Assembly (NCBI GenBank): GCA_034440615.1
Contig: JAOTOM010003682.1
Coordinates: 62,001 to 126,000 of the forward strand
DNA from: Ashinkailepas kermadecensis
Taxonomy: Eukaryota; Arthropoda; Thecostraca; Neolepadidae
Length of the DNA: 64,000 nucleotides
Direction: 5' to 3'
Shown one piece after another: positions 46,421 to 60,785 of this stretch (the first letter of the stretch is position 1; each line of letters begins with the position of its first letter). A program made the position numbers and the translations under genes. The notes beneath the pieces are model-generated. The model had not been told where the DNA came from. It ran no database searches and saw nothing but the letters and a program-made list of their open reading frames with translations.

Positions 46421-47784
46421 CTTGGAAATTGGTTATTAAAATTGATTTTAAAAGTATGTGTATCAGTATTTGTATGTCGGAATTACTCCAGAGCTTTAAG
46501 GGCAGCATTAAAGTGCATTTTGATGGAATTATCCTCATTTCCAACTATGATGCTTGTGTGAACTCAATTTGCTTGTGAATTTCCATGCATAATTAATGCC
46601 ATTTTCTTACTGGAGTGCATATGCATTTGAGCATTCTTTCTGCATGGTCGCATCCTAGACTGTAAATTTTAGCAACTTGTGGTGCACTGTGTGCATCAGC
46701 TGGTTCACAGAGACCCATGACTCCTAAAGGAAAAGGAACACTGAGTGCATTTGGAAGAAAAATTGGACCAACTGCAGTGCAAAAGGTACTATTAAGAAGA
46801 TTTGTGACCATGCATGCCTAAAAAGATCAATGAAGCATTAATCCACCTGTTTTTATGACAATTAAGGTGCATTTTTTCTGAGATAGCGAATAATTTCAGC
46901 ATTTGGTATGAATACCTGGTAGTAATGTTGGAGAACAGCATTAATTATATGTGTGATCTTCTCTTATACCAAGCATTGTGTGGAACAGGGCCTGACACAT
47001 GTCTGTGTGCATTCATACCAATATTATGAGCTTCAGTACACTGGGTATTCAATTTCAGGTCAATTTCAGTTGACGTTTTATCAGTTCAGGGAGGGGGTAG
47101 GTCGCGGCCTGTTGACTCACTCTGGGATACACCCATGGTCAGTGCTATCGACAGGCCTTCAAGGCTGATGCAGGGGAAAAGTCAAGCTTTTTATCCAGAT
47201 GTCTCCAAATTTTTGCTTGAAAAACCAAGGAATCCACAGCTTTAAGCTGCAGTGTTTTGAGGTTGTGGGAGGAACTGCTCCTACTGCTCACACAACCTTC
47301 CCTTCCCCAACAACAGAAACACCTATAATTCATGGGCTGGATTTTACATTGGAGGTTTAAACCCCTTTCAGTGATTAAGGCTCAAAGTTCACACATCCCA
47401 GATAGAGTGGCGTGTACAGTGGCGTACCTAGTATTTGCATGCGGGGAAACGGATTTCGAAGTGGCTGAAGGTGGCTCACGGATTTCAAGGTGACTCACCC
47501 ATTAAAACAGTTGCTGGATTTCGACCGGTATTTTTCATAAGTACCCATTCTTATGTTATGCTAAGATGAGTAGTAGCAACTAAATTTTGTGATGCAAGGG
47601 GCCGAACATATCACCATCGTTCCGAAGTCAGTGGATTTCAACCACCTCCCTCCTGTTCAAATGCATCAGAAATGGTCGGCAAGTTGTCTAACTCCCCAAT
47701 GTTATATTTATTTGATGCACTACTTTTGGGGCCCTTGGGGATTTTTCCGTGCCCAGCGTGATATTTCGTGTCACGACATTTCGA
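46421..47784. other. PKNOX intron 2, no recognised content
   Basis: AT-rich unique sequence. No exon, element or RNA recognised. Confidence 0.4.
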
Positions 47785-47996
<212 letters not shown>

Positions 47997-47999
<3 letters not shown>

Positions 48000-48849
48000 T
48001 CACGGGTGTTCATTTCTGAAAATTATTGGGGTGCAAAATACATAAAGGTAATGGGAAGCCCCAAATCGATGTGACGCACACTCCATGGTACCCAATGTTA
48101 ATAGTCTAAATTATTGGGGGACAGAGCTCATACTGAGGGGGCATTTGCCCCTCAAAATTATAGCGAAGAACACCTCTGGTCTAGACGTATATGAATGAAA
48201 AATGGAAAGCAATCTTGAAACCTGCTTCAGGATCCGTGTCTGCAAAAGTCTGTCAGCTAACGATTTTGGCTGACGGTGGTAAAGGCGTGACATTCCAACC
48301 AGTATCGGTACCTCCGCCGGTAGCCTAAATATATTGTTGTCTGCACCTTTTCCTAGCTGGAGGGGTGCCACCTTCCCATGGGAGGCACATGCCCCCACTG
48401 CCCCCACCCTTGCTTACCCCCTGCACCGAGTGGGGAGGAATTATGTTGCAACAGTTATATCTTACTTGCTCCCAACCATCCCTCCCACCCGTGATCTTCA
48501 GTTGGCCTGTCTCATCATACTGCTACTACCCGTGGCACCGCGCGATACCTGAGGCGCTCGACACGAAGGCAGTCAGCGTGGGTCCAAGCAAAAAGTACTA
48601 GTGTTATTGGAAAATAAGGCTCATATTCGTGAACAAGATTATTCAAGCTTTCAAATGAACCCGATTTTGTCCCATTTTGATGATATTTAAGATCGGAAAT
48701 GTCGTGTGGAATACACGGAAGTTTGGCTGGATCGCCTACAGGACTGAGCAATTATCCAGTCCATGTGACGTCACCGGTTGCCAAACGATATTGGAGAGGC
48801 CCGGGTGTGGCTTAGGTACAGGTCGTTAATGGCTGCGAGTTAGAACGTT
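47997..48849. other. PKNOX intron 2, no recognised content
   Basis: Nothing recognised. Confidence 0.4.
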
Positions 48850-50990
48850 CAATAAGTTTTGTCGAGATGTTTGGAAAACAGGAAATGAATGTCATCCAGC
48901 CAAACCGATGTGTTTCTGCACTTGCTGATGACAAGGCCAAATTCGCTCATAGTGAATGATTGGCTGTAGTCTTCTGTGTTGTTAGAGTTGAAATTTGTAT
49001 TGGAGGCGAGGGCATCCAGAGCGTTTACTATGGTGTTGTCGTAGGTGTTGTTGCCAGAGTCGCTGGCGTAGCGAAATTTAAAGTGGTCCACGATTTGTGG
49101 GTCAGTAATGTGCTGTATCTCATATCAGGTAGGGAAAGTGGCCTACTGGAGGGCGTTTCGTGTTGAAGCGCTTCATCATGTCCCACATTCTGCCGATAGG
49201 GGTGAACCCATTCAAATGTGAAGCGAAGAACTTCCAACAGCTTTGGCGTTCTGTTCAAATTGTGTAACGGCGGTGTTCTTGGGACTGTCTGTATACTCAT
49301 AGGCGTGCTTTCCACACGCATCTATTGTACTGTTTGTGGATGCGGAACCGTGCGACGATTGATCTTTGACAGTCCGAGATCCATCATGGTGCTATTTATT
49401 ACCTTTCGGGACTGATTCTCGTGCTGCTGAGCTGATGCTATTGTTTCGATTTTGCGGGACTCTGAACTTACAAGGTTTGAGGTTCACCTGATCCTCGAAT
49501 TGTGTTCAGTACTTTCAAGTTGCAAGATGGTCTGCGTAGTTTGATGTCGTGGATGGTGTCCGTGGTGAGCCTACTCGTGATTGGGTAGTGGTCGCTCTGT
49601 CCGAAGTCGTCTGAGATTAACCAGTCAAATATTAAGCTTGGTCGTTAGGAGCAGCACTCTGTATGTAACTGTCCGATTATCCTAAGGTGGGGTTGTGGCC
49701 AGAGGTGGCCACGATGCTTAAAAGTACTATGTTGAGATCTGAGATAAGCAGGTAAATTTCGCGGCATCTATTATCCGTCTAGTTGCTTCCCCAGGAGGGG
49801 TGGTTAGCGTTAAAGTATCACATAATGAGAACTGGTGGAGGAGCTTGAAGCACCAGTCGCTCAGCTCCTGTAGTGTGGGGGTTGCAGCTGACGGCGCGAT
49901 GTATCGTGGGATGACTGTGGTTTGGCAATGGTGATTTTTAGAGTGACTGCTGCGCAGCTGAGGGGATAATTTAGCGTTACTCGATGATGAGGTATGCTGT
50001 TGGCGATCAGTATGGCTGCGCCCCATTTCCGATGTGGACCGTTTACGTTTTCGACATGCCAAATGTTCAGATGTCAGATGCTGTTCCAACTTCAGTCTAA
50101 TTCTTAAAAATGTGTTTCATGGAGCGCAGCTAGTAATGGTTTTTGTTGTAGGAATTCTGTTTTAATCTCTTTCAATTTGCCGGGAAGACCACCGGTATTC
50201 CACTGAAAGATGAGACGTATTGCCGAATGTGATTAGTGTCTGTTAGTGTTCCTACACAGGCGTGGTATCGGTTTCGTGTTGGAGGAAAGTTGGATCCGGT
50301 GGATGGTGAGGGAGGTGTGTGGTGAGTCAGACAGGACTGGTTGCCGGGCTCTGGTGATGCTGGTTCTGGGTGGTGATTGTACTGTGTTGCGGTGAGTGCG
50401 GGGTTTGCGCTTGGGGGCGAGGTAGGTTCGGGTGGGATTGGTTGGGTTGGGGATGTGGGTTCGGTCTGGATGGGCTTGGCAGGTGTGGTGGGCTCGGTCT
50501 GGATGGCGGCATTTGACGAGTTTTTGGGATTGGTTTGAGTGATTGCGCAGGAGGTGGTGTGGGGTTCGGCCTGTCATCAGACGGTGGCCGTGTGCCTGTG
50601 CGGTGGCTGAGATGGCTTTGGGATTCGGCCTTGGTTTTGGTCGGTCGGATGTGTGGGTTAGGGGCCGGGGGCCTGGGGGAGGTAGTGCTGGGAAAGCGTC
50701 AGGGTGGTAGGCTGGATGCTGGCCGGTTGGAGGCAGGATGGCGAAGGAGTGCTGCCAGGTCCTGTAAGGGATGGAGGTACCAGTGAGGAAGGGGATGGAG
50801 GCCAGGTCTGCGGTGGGGTGGAGGTGGGAGGAGACCGGGTCTGTGGTAGGATGGATTTGGGAGGAGGCTGGGTCCGCCGTGTGGTGGATGTGGGAGAAGG
50901 TCGGGTCCGCAGTAGGGTGGCGTGGGGAGAAGTGTGGAAAAGTTTGGATGGGGCGCATATTTCTAAGTGTGGCGGGGGGGGTCATCTTTT
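48850..50990 (-). mobile_element. LINE 5' fragment (ORF1 end, endonuclease, start of RT)
   Basis: The minus strand from 50985 carries a 250-codon Pro/His/Thr-rich frame like an ORF1 C-terminus. Near 50220 the endonuclease starts with FQWNTGGLPGKLKEIKTEFL, continuing LLAALHETHF. The SDHYPITSRLTT catalytic motif is at about 49575-49605, and the first RT block reads MSEFGLVISKCRNTSVWLDD near 48900. The copy stops at about 48850, before the RT palm. Frames are broken. It lies antisense in PKNOX intron 2. Confidence 0.85.
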
Positions 50991-53294
<2,304 letters not shown>

Positions 53295-53495
53295 ATGATC
53301 AAGGCCATCCAGGTGCTGCGAATGCATCTTCTGGAGCTGGAGAAGGTGCAGGACTTATGCCGCAACTTCTGCTCGCGCTACATCACCTGCCTGAAGGCGA
53401 AGCTGCAGAGTGAGAATCTGCTACGCATCGATTATGACGACTCACCTTTGAGCTCACCGGGTTCTCACCACGGCGTCGTCGGCGCCGCTGAACAG
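53295..53495 (+). CDS. PKNOX: PREP/PKNOX homeobox gene, exon 3 (MEINOX B / HM2)
   Basis: 67 codons starting [20 protein letters not shown] and continuing [16 protein letters not shown]. This is the second MEINOX block, required for binding PBC-class partners. [10 protein letters not shown] after CLKAK matches PKNOX (CLKTKMxSxNLL) and not MEIS/Homothorax (CLKGKMPIDLVID), so the gene is the PREP type. Acceptor TCTCCCTCAG before 53295. The simplest donor is CAG|GTGGGC at 53496 (phase 0). A stronger consensus, CAG|GTGAGT at 53543, would add 47 bases and change the phase to 2. The tail ([20 protein letters not shown]) is a low-complexity linker. Linker and homeodomain exons are not in the window. 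Confidence 0.93.
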
Positions 53496-53525
53496 GTGGG
53501 CTCTCGACAGGCACGGCTGTGTGCT

Positions 53526-53625
53526 CAGACATCCATTGTCAGGTGAGTCAGGAAGCCAACGGCATCCATTGTCAGGTGAGTCAGGAAGCCCACGGCATCC
53601 ATTGTCAGGTGAGTCAGGAAGCCAT
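53526..53625. repeat. 33-bp array carrying three consensus 5' splice sites
   Basis: Three units of CATCCATTGTCAGGTGAGTC plus AGGAAGCCMACGG. Each contains CAG|GTGAGT, with GT at 53543, 53576 and 53609. An in-frame stop (TGA 53544-53546) follows the first, so use of the second or third donor would truncate the protein. Confidence 0.95.
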
Positions 53626-56600
53626 AGTGGCATGCGCTGCTAGCTGTATGTCATCAAACAAATTAAAAGGCAATATGGTTGGCTATAGCAGCCTTATGGC
53701 GCGATGACTTGCAAGCCATATTGCATCCATTGTTGTTCCGAAAATTGCGGTTTACTAAGCACGAACCAAGTAAGCTAGTAAGTCCAAGTGCCAATGTCAG
53801 ACGTACAGCAGCATTCAAAGGTCACGGGTCATGTGTCAAACCATGGGCTCTGCCACCATTGCAGTTGGTGGCATGTACCAGAAACCGAGCCCTGCCAACC
53901 AGTGTACGGAAGGCGTTGGGCTCTCAGTTGGTCAGAAACCGAGCCCCGTCGGGCAGTACACGGCAGGCGCGCCCTCAGTTGGCATGTAAACGGTAGTGCA
54001 CGTTGGGGTGCTGTGGTGTCAACATTCGGAAAGCCGCCGGTCCGGGCCAGACTTCCGCCCATGTGACCATGTGACTGGTGTCCATGTAGGGACTTCGCCG
54101 GCCGAGTGCCATCAACAGCACCCATCACCCTGAGGTATGGGCGGTGTAACATGTCAGTTCGGCGGTGACCGAGGTGATGATGCCCCCCCCCCCCCCACCC
54201 CACCCCACCTCCTCAGCTCAGTCAGTTGTGACTCGCCGGCGGCAGTGTGGGGTCGCAGCTGAGAGTCGCGGACGGCCTGTCGACGACGTCGATCTGACAG
54301 GAGAAAACCCTGGAAAACCTGAGTTTGGCAGGACAAGGCCCTGGAGTTGAAGACAGCTTGGTGTGGGTTTCCAAGTGGTCGAGTCGCCCTAACCCATCCT
54401 CCGGCATCAGTGATGACAAAACCTGAGTTTGGCAGGACAAGACCCTGGAGTTGAAGACAGCTTGGTGTGGGTTTCCAAGTGGTCGAGTGGCCCTAACCCA
54501 TCCTCCGGCATCAGTGATGACAAAAGTGCGGACTTGGATGCAGGCATCTCTTGGGCTATATGTTAGTAGAAAAGCTCTCCCGGGAATCGGACAAACGTTG
54601 TATTGATAGTAGCATTGTCCATATGAAGTCCTGTCTGTAGGCTAGGTGGTTTCTGGTATTTTTACAGCATTATTTCAAAAGTATTTTTACATTGCTTTCA
54701 CACTGTCATCATGCTTGTACCTTAGGTATTTCATTGTAAGTTGGCATCTGCATTTCACTTCAATATTTTGATGGATAATTAACAATGGCTCGATGATGCA
54801 TCAGCTTTCCGGGCCGACGAGGGTTTTAGCAGCCATTCGTGGCGGTACGTTTAATGATTGTGGCAGTGTGAGCTGACAATAATCTGCGCTGTTATGTGGT
54901 GATGTCCACTGTTTAGTGAATATTTCATTTTCAACTCAAAACACGCAGCCCAGACTGGCATAACCTTACGTCGGTGGTCAGTCCCGCCGAGTTCAGCCGA
55001 GACCGTTTTATATACCAGAAGCTCGCCTGGCATCACCGTTTTACAGTCGGGTAGCGCTTAACGTCATGGCCGCTCGGTATCTACACTGGCAATATCACAA
55101 TTACTGTTTTGCGGTCGGGTAGCGCTTAACGTCATGGCCGCTCGGTATTTACACTGACAATATCACAAGCCCCGGTGCGCAGTCCAGAAACCTGACATGC
55201 CGTGGACTCACTGCACAGCTGACTCCCCACCCATTGCAGCATGCAACTGCATTTGCCTATCATAAAATGACTGCGGACACTAATTTGAGCACATCAATGC
55301 AGGGTAATGGCCGCGAAATGGCCGACAATTGTGCTACATTATTGCAAGCCGCGCATGCGCAGTGCGCGAGTCGTGCCAGTGATTGGGCTTAATTGTTACA
55401 GTTATGATACTGGTGATTTATGAGATGGGCAATCGACACGCCCTCTGAGAGAACTGTGCACCGACCTGCGATACGCCCATTATAAGCACGTAGCGTATGT
55501 CCCGATAAGCTCCTAGAAGTCGAAAATAATTGTTCAGAAATGTTTGGTGTAGATAGCCTGAAGATCAACAAATGATTCACATTATGAATATTGCGCATTC
55601 TTCAGTAATGCTCGTACTACCAAAACTACGGGACTCTCACTCAGAACACCGATTCACACAATTAGTTCAGACAGCATCAGTATGTGCGATTGGTGCGGCA
55701 AAGGATGCTTAGCTCAGCTGCCCGCAATCAAAAGGTATCTAGAGATGATGCCACTATTTGAAGAGAATGGACTTGATTACGGGTTGCCAGCATTGATTGA
55801 CTTAGCCCGGGAAATATATGTTCAAATAATCGGCACATAAAAACAGCCAAAAGCTCTTCAGTGATATCCATACATGAGGAGAAGCTTGTTGTTGAATGGT
55901 AGACAGTTGAAATTAGCGTATGGATAACCTCTAGTGTGTTCCCGTTCTGACTGTATAACCTGTTCGCTTTTGCCACTATATAAGCCAAGATACCGAAACG
56001 TCGGGCTAGCGTGTGTCCTAATCTTAATATTAACACTAATGAAGTCATAGGTCATCCTAGGCTAATTTGAAGGTGAAACATGCCTTTTAGCAGGCTATTC
56101 TGCCTCTCTTTGAGAAGCGTATTTTATCACCCACCACTATCCTTTGATGATATCAACACTGCACTCAAGTGTTAAACCTTTCCTATCTTCTTTCTTATCT
56201 TCCTTCCTATCTTCCTAACTTCCTTTCCTATATCTAGTCATAGGTGGTTTGTGAAATCCACGAATGCGGTGCGCAGTTGTAGTACAGCGAAGTACTCACT
56301 GAATATACAAGGTGAATGAAGCCTTGATAGAGAAACACCTTTGACAAATCAATATGACACCAAGCGAGAGATTTGTTTGGTGTATGCTTTGTTTTAGTTC
56401 TGTCGCAGTGATGGAACTGCAAAGAAGCAATTCATATTCAGGACAGCGAATGTGTTTATCTGTCAATAGAACGACTCATTTCCCTTTTACATTGTAGAAA
56501 AATGCATGAATGGCTTGTGAAGTTTCATGGACTTCAAACATACTATGAATTTTCATGTATTCTCATATTTGTCTTCTAAATTAGGCCGACTTAGACTGCT

Positions 56601-56989
56601 CTAGGCATAATTATTATGGCGTGATTTCTGCTACTCTGACGAACACTTTGTATGCAATGGGCATACTTTTTTGAAAGCGTGCTTTTCTTTTCAAGCATTA
56701 TGCAATGACAACGACGCCAACGTGTGCTCATTTTGAACCGATGCTCACTTCTTTGATAATCTTCTTCGCGATCATTTTGTTGGAATCAAAATTTCGCCAA
56801 TTATTGAAACATGCATTCTTTAGTCGTCGAAAATAATTCAACAGTATGTTATACCTAACAGCGGAGTTTGATACAGGGTCATGAAACCAAACCCATATCG
56901 GCTTTGGCCCGTGGACACAGAGCGCCAGGCCCAAGCCAGATTCGGCATCTGCTGGCCATGCTGTTATGATGCATAAATGCAGGGTTGCA
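53626..56989. other. Downstream intron of PKNOX, small duplications
   Basis: Contains two copies of a 104-bp unit at 54314-54521 (AAAACCTGAGTTTGGCAGGA) and two copies of a unit of about 68 bp at 55025-55165 (CGGGTAGCGCTTAACGTCAT). A C-run lies at 54183-54195. No further PKNOX exon could be found. Confidence 0.5.
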
Positions 56990-57290
56990 GACAAATATAT
57001 AAATTAGATAAAGACACTGATCTCGATGCGGTCAGCACAAATATTAATGCCGTGTATTCATCGACTCTACAAACATTAGAAAAAGAAAAAGATACTGAGG
57101 CAGATATCCCATTCTTGGACATACTCATCAAGCGCTGTTACAGTAAATGTACGTTTTCACTGTACAGAAAGCCACTGACAAAAATGATATTTTGCACTAT
57201 TTCTCGTGTGCATGAAACAAAAGATGGACTCTCACGGGGGTTTATTAAGAGCTCATAGTATCTGCAGTCTTGCAGAAAAAACTATCTTTC
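56990..57290 (+). pseudogene. Penelope-like reverse transcriptase fragment
   Basis: The + frame reads EADIPFLDILIKR then CTFSLYRKPLTK. After a frameshift it reads NDILHYFSCA and, back in the first frame, HETKDGLSRGFIKSS. FLDxLI..SVYRKPT..YLH..S.HP..K.G is the distinctive distal RT segment of Penelope-like elements. Only about 100 codons remain, and both sides are lost. The 82-bp array begins at its downstream edge. Confidence 0.78.
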
Positions 57291-57297
57291 ATCACGG

Positions 57298-57995
57298 GGT
57301 CTTTCATGATGCCGAAATATCCATGATGGTGGCACGTGTCGATGGACCAGGCTATCTCCCAAATGTCGATGGACCAGGCTATCTTTCATGATGCCGAAAT
57401 ATCCATGATGGTGGCACATGTCGATGGACCAGGCTATCTCCCAAATGTCGATGGACCAGGCTATCTTTCATGATGCCGAAATATCCATGATGGTGGCACG
57501 GGAGGCAGTATTGTCGATGGACCAGGCTATTTTTGATGCCGAAATATCCATGATGGTGGCGTGTCGATGGACCAGGCTATCTCCCAAATGTCGATGGACC
57601 AGGCTATCTTTCATGATGCCGAAATATCCATGATGGTGGCACGTGTCGATGGACCAGGCTATCTCCCAAATGTCGATGGACCAGGCTATCTTTCATGATG
57701 CCGAAATGTCCATGATGGTGGCACGTGTCGATGGACCAGGCTATCTCCCAAATGTCGATGGACCAGGCTATCTTTCATGATGCCGAAATATCCATGATGG
57801 TGGCACGTGTCGATGGACCAGGCTATCTCCCAAATGTCGATGGACCAGGCTATCTTTCATGATGCCGAAATATCCTGATGGTGCCGTTGATGGACCAGGC
57901 TATCTCCCAAATGTCGATGGACCAGGCTATCTTTCATGATGCCGAAATATCCATGATGGTGGCACATGTCGATGGACCAGGCTATCTCCCAAATT
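57298..57995. repeat. 82-bp minisatellite, about 8 units
   Basis: Each unit has GTCGATGGACCAGGCTATCT twice, once followed by CCCAAAT and once by TTCATGATGCCGAAATATCC. The ends of successive units are 82 bp apart (57581, 57663, 57745). One unit is partly deleted and carries an insertion at 57500-57515. Confidence 0.97.
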
Positions 57996-58790
57996 GGAAA
58001 CAAGCATCTGTTGTTAGTGGTGGAGTTGAGAAGGAGTGTCGGAAGACGGTGCAATCCTTGCATGTTGCCACACGTCAAAATACCAATGGTGTTTCTGGTA
58101 GTTTCAGGATTGCAAATGCTGTAGCGGATCTACTTGTAGAATATGGTATAAAAAAGGATAGGGTAATCATCATTGTCGTCGTACTTAGTTCGTTGTTAGT
58201 TCGCCTTTAATATACTACCTCACTATTTTGTTTATTTAGTGTCAGCGCAGGCAAGCACTGCATAATTCCAGCCTCGTTACCTGGACTGAAAAAAACGAGA
58301 AGTGTTAAATATCCGCATGCATGTACATCATCTGGGAGTTAGCGTGATAAAAGGTTTTTTTACGCTGGGGTGGTGCGTAGCGCATGCGACGATCCTCTAA
58401 GGATCCACAGAAAAAAACTTTAAATTGGAAACAGGTAAACCTTTAAACCTTCGCTTATCGCGATAAGCGATTTAAAAAAAAGAATTTTTCCTCAAAAATG
58501 TTTGAACGATGTTTCACCTAAGAAAACCTAAGCTAACCAAACCTAACCAAACCTAATCCATTTGTTTGCTTTTTGGAGGAAAAATCGGGTGTAAAGCTTG
58601 TCATGTAAACACCTTAAAGCACAATAATACCGACAACCTACGCGTGTCCACTGTAGGGCGTTATAAACATTGCGCGACGGCTCGGGGTCAGCTGGTTAAA
58701 AGTGTATTGAGGTAAAATAGCACATGTACCAACTTACTCCGGTGATTCATGCAGTATTGTTGTTAATCCATTATGTGTTGCACGTATGTA
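57996..58790. other. Stretch between array and family C element
   Basis: A + frame at 58000-58210 is open but unrecognised. CTAACCAAACCTAACC strings lie at 58530-58560. No gene assigned. Confidence 0.4.
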
Positions 58791-60316
58791 TTAACCCTCG
58801 CCGTACAGGGGTGGGGGGCTCTCGAGACTCCCCCCCTCAGGTTTTCCCGCAATAGCTGTCGAATGAGTAGACAGCATCAATTCTTTAGTGGCTTGTTATT
58901 CATCCGTTTTGCATATTTTGGAAGAGACAACTTCGAGTCCAGGTCATCAAAGGTCATTGACCTGGAACGGGTCAAAGGGGGTGATGTTGCAAAACATTTA
59001 ATGTGCCGCCAATGAGAGTAGTTGCAGCATATCAGCACACAACTGAGAGAATGCTATCCTTTCATCAGGGCGAAAAAACTTCTATCTGGAAATGTTAGTT
59101 TAGGTCACGAACTTAATTTGGATAGGCAGGTTGCTGACCTGAGGTCAGGTCAATTTCGTCGTATGATTACCGTATTCAGTGGAGACAATTCACTTTGAGG
59201 GTGATTTGTCGCGCCGAATGTGGTGAATAGCATGCAATAAGCATTCTGGATTAATTTATGTGTCAAAGGTCAATGGCATAAGGTCAGATCACTTCTGCAT
59301 CTTGCGTATTCTACACAATGTCATCTTATACAGGATGCTGCTGTTCCTCGCCAAGTGATGTCCGAATTTAGTTTCAGCGCCACCTAAGTCGTGCGACATG
59401 ATATTGGGTGACAATATAATGACCTGAGGTGACCTGACCTCATGCAAGCTGAACTGGCATGAACTTTCTTTGGAATGACTTCCTATGCAGTGCACATTTA
59501 GGCGAAGCCTGAAGATATCGGTTTATCAATTTGTGCATTGTCTCATCGTGACCTGAAATCATGTCACGAGGTCAGAAGTTGGACCGTATACAAAGATGTT
59601 TTAATATCATATCAGTTGTTGGAACACAATTTTCAACGTTAGAAATTGATCTTCCTGACGTATTCAAGCTTGAACTTACTTGACCTGACGGTATGACGTG
59701 ACGTAACCTGACTTTATAATTGTCTGATGTCAATCAGATTCAAATGATTTACTTGAATGGTCCTGTTTGAAGGACCCGAAACAAATACTCATATTTTCGC
59801 GGTCATATCACTGGGTTGACCTATTATGACCTTTAACGAACTCAGCATGGCCAACAAATGGAGAAAGAAGATATGATATGAGCCATAGGCTATATTGGCT
59901 GCGAAGTACATTTCCACTGTGTCTCTAACACGTATAGTTCGAAAGCTGGTTTTCAAGCCTGATTATGACCTGACCTGACCTAGCCTGTCAGGACCATTTT
60001 TCGCTATGCTCAATGTAAATGCATTCATCTATGTTCATTCTTGAAACACAACGCTGAAAGAACACATGAGCTCTCTTTTATTATTTCCAGAGACTATGTC
60101 AGGTTCCTTAATCGATTTAATACGACCTCTGATGACCTCATTATCAGTCAGAATGCAAATATATGGTATGCTTCGGACTCTCCATGAATATAGCTTTGGA
60201 AGGGTGTTCTACATTTAATCCTTGCATACGTAGATCTGAAGTTAGAGGGGGTCATTGAGCCCCCCATCCCCCGGTCCGGAGAAGGTGGATTCGCCTGCCG
60301 GCTCGGCGAGGGTTAA
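58791..60316 (+). mobile_element. Family C TTAA-flanked inverted-repeat element, complete copy
   Basis: Starts TTAACCCTCGCCG and ends CGGCGAGGGTTAA, a 13-bp perfect terminal inverted repeat including TTAA, each end followed by G/C-rich subterminal sequence. 1,526 bp with no conserved frame: non-autonomous, probably piggyBac-type given TTAA. It holds a perfect AGGTCATTGACCT (58951-58963, inverted half-sites spaced by one) and many further AGGTCA half-sites. Confidence 0.87.
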
Positions 60317-60329
60317 GTACCTACTAAGA

Positions 60330-60785
60330 ATGTGTTGCCGGCGGACCGTCCTCCGTCAGCGGTAGACCGTCCGCCGGCAGCGCTGGACCGTCCGCCGGCA
60401 GCGCTGAACCGTTCGCTGGCAGCAGTGGACTGTCCGTCATTAGCGCTGGACCGTCCGCCAGCAACGGTGGATTATCCGCCGGCAATTTTGGGCCGTCCGC
60501 CGGCAGCGGTGAACCGTCCGCCTCCAGAGGTGAACCGTCCGCCGGCAGAGGTGAACCGTCTGCCGGCAGCGGTGAACCGTCCACCGGCAGAGGTGAACCG
60601 TCCGCCGGCAGCGGTGAACCGTCCACCGGCAGAGGTGAACCGTCCGCCGGCAGCGGTGAACCGTCCACCGGCAGAGGTGAACCGTCCGCCAGCGGCGCTG
60701 GACCGTCCGCCGGCAGCTCTGGACTCTACGCCGGTATTGGCGGATCAGCGCTGGACCGTCCATCGGCAGCGCTGGATCGTAGCTT
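60330..60785. repeat. 21-bp minisatellite with 42-bp higher order
   Basis: Units of CCGGCAGCGGTGAACCGTCC G alternate with CCGGCAGAGGTGAACCGTCC G in the centre, with diverged units at both ends. The seven-codon period opens frames on both strands. Confidence 0.97.

Noticed and set aside
58000..58210. Unrecognised + frame after the 82-bp array (VATRQNTNGVSGSFRIANAV)
   Set aside because: Looks somewhat protein-like but has no splice boundaries, start or family resemblance that I can support.
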